Below are positions 63,818-64,000 of a DNA stretch of 64,000 nt, piece after piece. Source of the DNA: Candidatus Poribacteria bacterium (lineage in GTDB: Bacteria; Poribacteria; WGA-4E; PCPOR2b); contig JAPPKS010000031.1 in NCBI GenBank assembly GCA_028819845.1, positions 186,001 through 250,000 on the forward strand, given 5' to 3'. The notes beneath the pieces are model-generated. The model was not told the DNA's origin. It made no database searches and worked only from the letters and a program-made list of their open reading frames with translations. Positions within the stretch are counted from its first letter, which is position 1. Each line of letters starts with the position of its first letter. The translations under genes and the position numbers were made by a program.

Positions 63818-64000
63818 TTAACCGAGAATCTCCAATTCACTCTCTGCTCCATGTTCGCGCAGTTCCGCTTCAAGCAGATTCGATGCATTGCGAAAGGCTT
63901 CGGATTGTGACGATTCCGGGTGCGATGCGACAATGGGCACACCAAGGTCACCACCAGTACAGATTTCCGGGTCGATCGGAATCGCACCTAAAAATGGAAC
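63818..64000 (-). CDS. Mrp/NBP35-family (ApbC) iron-sulfur carrier ATPase, C-terminal fragment cut by window
   Basis: I translated the minus strand from the window edge to a TAA at 63820-63818: about 60 residues remain. They contain VPFLGAIPIDPEICTGGDLG and then PIVASHPESSQSEAFRNASN, typical of the C-terminal end of Mrp/ApbC proteins, which carry Fe-S clusters for assembly of Fe-S enzymes. The N-terminus, Walker A and Cys pair lie beyond the window. The upstream neighbours are not visible. Confidence 0.82.
   Translation of the reverse strand, partial: VPFLGAIPIDPEICTGGDLGVPIVASHPESSQSEAFRNASNLLEAELREHGAESELEILG

Noticed and set aside
1-64000. CRISPR arrays, insertion sequences and rRNA genes
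   Set aside because: No direct-repeat array, transposase motif or rRNA-like conserved stretch was seen. The large internal repetition at 19.9-34 kb is protein-coding propeller repeats.

Overview
The window is a bacterial chromosome segment of roughly balanced base composition, coding densely on both strands. The gene content points to an uncultured, Gram-negative-type lineage such as Candidatus Poribacteria (WGA-4E) or a close relative. Pointers are three phytanoyl-CoA dioxygenase (PhyH) paralogues, giant Reg_prop beta-propeller proteins, a dockerin protein with a FlgD-like C-terminal domain, a Pseudomonas-type L-rhamnose isomerase, DUF433/DUF5615 genes and a heptosyltransferase implying an outer membrane. 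This placement is inference from gene content, not from a marker-gene tree.

Layout. 1-3.9 kb (minus): a molybdenum hydroxylase operon (FAD, 2Fe-2S and molybdopterin subunits; the last is cut by the window edge). 4-7 kb (minus): PhyH oxygenase, LPG-synthase-like membrane protein, methyltransferase. 7.2-11.1 kb (plus): mutS interrupted inside its Walker A motif by a 387-residue intein whose homing endonuclease looks dead. 11.1-14.3 kb: a patch of remnants (type III restriction subunit tail, a DUF4231 gene with an in-frame stop, a DUF433/DUF5615 pair with a truncated second gene) around two intact membrane-protein genes. 14.3-19 kb (plus): BatA/VWA protein, secreted EEP-family enzyme, and an ECF sigma factor fused to an extra domain.

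19.8-36 kb is the most unusual region. A good sigma-70 promoter precedes about 16 kb of same-strand genes: three paralogous exported beta-propeller proteins of 1334, 1379 and 1360 residues, a nucleotidyltransferase and a methyltransferase placed between propellers 1 and 2, and a 655-residue predicted outer-membrane barrel-like protein at the end. I see no kinase, GGDEF or regulator domain attached, so this is not a classical hybrid two-component system.

36-45 kb: groEL with a histidine-rich tail, promoter, CIRCE operator and terminator; a PhyH-rhaI pair; glycyl-tRNA synthetase; GNAT; an unusual TrpD; a PfkB kinase; a heptosyltransferase. 45.4-47 kb: a heavily broken secreted-protein gene. 47.2-54.3 kb (minus): lexA with a candidate operator, a full-length P-type ATPase in which nearly every catalytic motif is replaced, homoserine kinase, an aminotransferase and a Ycf48-like protein. 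54.6-64 kb: PhyH, Hsp20, a Do/HtrA protease, a secreted zinc-metalloprotease-like dockerin protein, a tail-anchored protein, a cyclophilin-like protein, an SDR oxidoreductase and the tail of an Mrp/ApbC-type ATPase.

The strongest leads are the P-type ATPase pseudoenzyme, the propeller-barrel cluster and the MutS intein. No tRNA, rRNA, CRISPR array or intact insertion sequence was recognised.
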